Positions 4,635 to 6,225 of a stretch of 6,225 bases of DNA are shown here, one piece after another. Within the stretch, counting starts at the first letter, position 1; each line of letters opens with the position of its first letter. The stretch is taken from the NCBI GenBank assembly GCA_003229755.1, contig QIFJ01000177.1:1-6225 (forward strand), in the 5' to 3' direction. This DNA is from Pseudomonadota bacterium (GTDB taxonomy: Bacteria > BMS3Abin14). A model generated the notes under the pieces. The model did not search any database, had not been told where the DNA came from, and was given only the letters and a program-made list of their open reading frames with translations. The translations under genes were made by a program, and so were the position numbers.

Positions 4635-6225
4635 TCAAACCGCTCCGCAGCACTTCTTGTATTTTTTGCCCGAACCGCAGGGACATGGTTCATTTCTCCC
4701 GACTTTCTTTCCCTCGCGTCGCACGGTCCGGGGTTTTTCATCCGCATGGCTCGTGTCACCCCGACCCATGACCATCCTCTGCTGCCTGCGTGCGGGGAGA
4801 TCCTCCTCTTCCTGAGATATCTGTACCATGTAAAGCGTCTTTACTGTTTCCTCTCGTACCCTGTCCATCACCTCTGAGAACATTCCGAAACCCTCTATTT
4901 TGTACTCTGAAAGGGGGTCCCGCTGACCGTATCCTCTGAGTCCTATCCCGTCCCGCAGTTGATCCATGTTATAAAGATGATCTTTCCACTGCGTGTCCAG
5001 GATCTGGAGCAGGAAAATCCGCTCCAGATGCCGGATCAGATCCGGTCCATACTGTACTTCTTTGTCGGCATATTTTTTTTGCACGCTTTCTGTCAACGCT
5101 TCATAGATCTCATCGACGGTCCCGGAAAATATTTCCTCGTCAGGGCGAACTCCGAAGATCGAATAGATCCTGTCAGACAACGCTTCGGTATCCCATTCAT
5201 CTCCGTGCGCCTTCGGATCGATATAAATATCCATTTCGTATGCCAGGACATCCGCCGCCATCTCACTCACCCACTCGGAAAGATCCTCTGAGTTCAGTAT
5301 CTCTCTCCTCTGGCCATAGACAACTTCGCGCTGTTTGTTCATGACGTCATCGTATTCGAGGAGGTGCTTGCGTATGTCAAAGTTGTGCCCTTCAACCCTC
5401 GCCTGGGCGTTCTCTATTGCCTTACTGACCATCCGGTTCTCGATCTCCTGTCCCTCTGTCATGCCAAGCTTTTCCATCAGGCCGGAGATCTTCTCGGAAC
5501 CAAAGATCCTCATCAGGTCATCATCGAGGCTTAGGAAGAATCTCGAAGATCCGGGATCTCCCTGGCGGCCGGACCGGCCCCTGAGCTGGTTGTCGATCCT
5601 CCTGCTCTCGTGCCGCTCTGTACCGAGTATATGGAGTCCGCCTGCTTCAAGGACATTTTCCCGCTCCCCGGCGCATATTGACCGGTAATCGTCGAGTGCT
5701 TTTTCGTATTCTTCTCCCTCCGTGTGTTTCGCTTTTCTCATGGCAAGAAACTGGGCGTTCCCTCCGAGGACTATATCGGTACCAGCCCTGCCATATTGGT
5801 CGCAATAGTCACGGAGCCCTGGCGGCCGGCCTGGGCGATGATCTCCGCCTCATTCTCATGATGCTTAGCGTTAAGAACGTGATGGGGAATACCCTCTCTC
5901 TTGAGCATCTTCGACAGAAGCTCTGAATTCTCAATTGAGGTTGTTCCTACCAGAACCGGCTGCCCTCTATCGTGGCAGTCAACGATCTCTTCGAGAATCC
6001 CGTTGTTTTTTTCCTTTCTTGTCCTGTAGATGACATCGGGAAAATCTTCCCTGATCATAGGCATGTGAGTCGGTACTACGATAACATCAAGGTCGTATAT
6101 TTTTTTAAACTCTGCAGCCTCCGTATCAGCAGTTCCTGTCATCCCCGCCAGTTTGTTGTACATCCTGAAATAGTTCTGGAAGGTAATGGAGGCCAGGGTC
6201 TGGTTCTCGCTCTCGATCTTCACGC
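4635..6225 (-). CDS. secA: Protein translocase ATPase SecA, C-terminal part, with an apparent frameshift
   Basis: SecA is the cytoplasmic ATPase that drives unfolded preproteins through the SecYEG channel. About 530 codons are visible; roughly the first 360 residues (including NBD1) lie beyond the right edge. Visible are [29 protein letters not shown] and [20 protein letters not shown] of the second nucleotide-binding domain, then the [13 protein letters not shown] motif, [20 protein letters not shown] and [16 protein letters not shown], then the scaffold and wing region ([38 protein letters not shown]). The C-terminal zinc motif is [19 protein letters not shown] (C-x-C-x8-C-C), which binds SecB and lipids in studied members. 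The reading frame breaks at 5784-5785: the upstream frame stops at 5771-5773, while the correct continuation is in another frame. Restoring one G to make the Arg codon CGT recovers the motif exactly. Sequence error or a very recent mutation is more likely than an old pseudogene, because everything else is intact. Confidence 0.96.
5784..5785 (-). other. Site of the one-base deletion in secA
   Basis: Minus-strand codons read ATG-GCA-GGG-C.T-GGT-ACC-GAT-ATA-GTC, with one base missing from the codon for the arginine of GRGTD. Uncorrected translation gives MAGLVPI and a stop. Confidence 0.85.

Noticed and set aside
4635..5741. A separate gene starting at the ATG at 5741
   Set aside because: The ATG is an internal SecA methionine. 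The preceding codons in the same frame continue the GTDIVLGGN motif up to the deletion site, so this is secA and not a new gene.
5784..5785. Programmed ribosomal frameshift in secA
   Set aside because: No slippery heptamer or downstream stimulatory structure is evident, and SecA is not known to use recoding; a one-base deletion explains the data more simply.

Overview
The window looks like a piece of a Gram-negative bacterial chromosome of roughly balanced base composition. All four recognisable genes are on the minus strand. Reading in the direction of transcription (right to left) they are: the C-terminal part of secA (general protein secretion motor), a receiver-GAF-histidine kinase signalling protein, argJ (arginine biosynthesis), and the N-terminal part of an exported cytochrome P460-family protein. 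The SecA C-terminal zinc motif, the GAF-containing hybrid kinase and an exported P460 protein would suit a Deltaproteobacteria/Desulfobacterota- or Nitrospirota-like organism. I recall secA next to argJ in Geobacter-type genomes but cannot check that here, so the taxonomic guess is weak.

Layout. 6225-4635 is secA, cut off at the right edge and broken by an apparent one-base deletion at 5784-5785, inside the conserved MAGRGTD helicase motif. 4634-4112 is a 523-bp gene-free gap packed with palindromic repeats. 4111-2387 is the sensor/response-regulator kinase. 2386-2110 is a second repeat-filled gap that also holds the argJ leader. 2109-922 is argJ, complete. 921-403 is a third repeat-filled gap. 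402-1 is the cytochrome P460-family gene, running off the left edge.

The genes have no obvious shared pathway: secretion, signalling, arginine synthesis and a probable periplasmic haem protein. Their common orientation allows read-through, but each is separated from the next by several hundred bases of repeats, so a tight operon is unlikely.

The unusual content is in the gaps. Two hairpin families (called A and B here) have unrelated stem arms yet carry the same 32-base purine-rich core as their loop. Family A occurs three times, once per gap; family B occurs once intact, once with a changed core and a truncated arm, and once as a half. In the left gap both sit inside a MITE-like element (592-829) with 24-bp terminal inverted repeats. 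A version of that element's end lies over the argJ ribosome-binding site. The gap upstream of the kinase also contains two diverged tandem copies of a two-hairpin unit whose stems show compensatory base changes, followed by more inverted and tandem repeats. These are the best candidates for something undescribed. I see no CRISPR array, tRNA, rRNA, transposase gene or phage gene.
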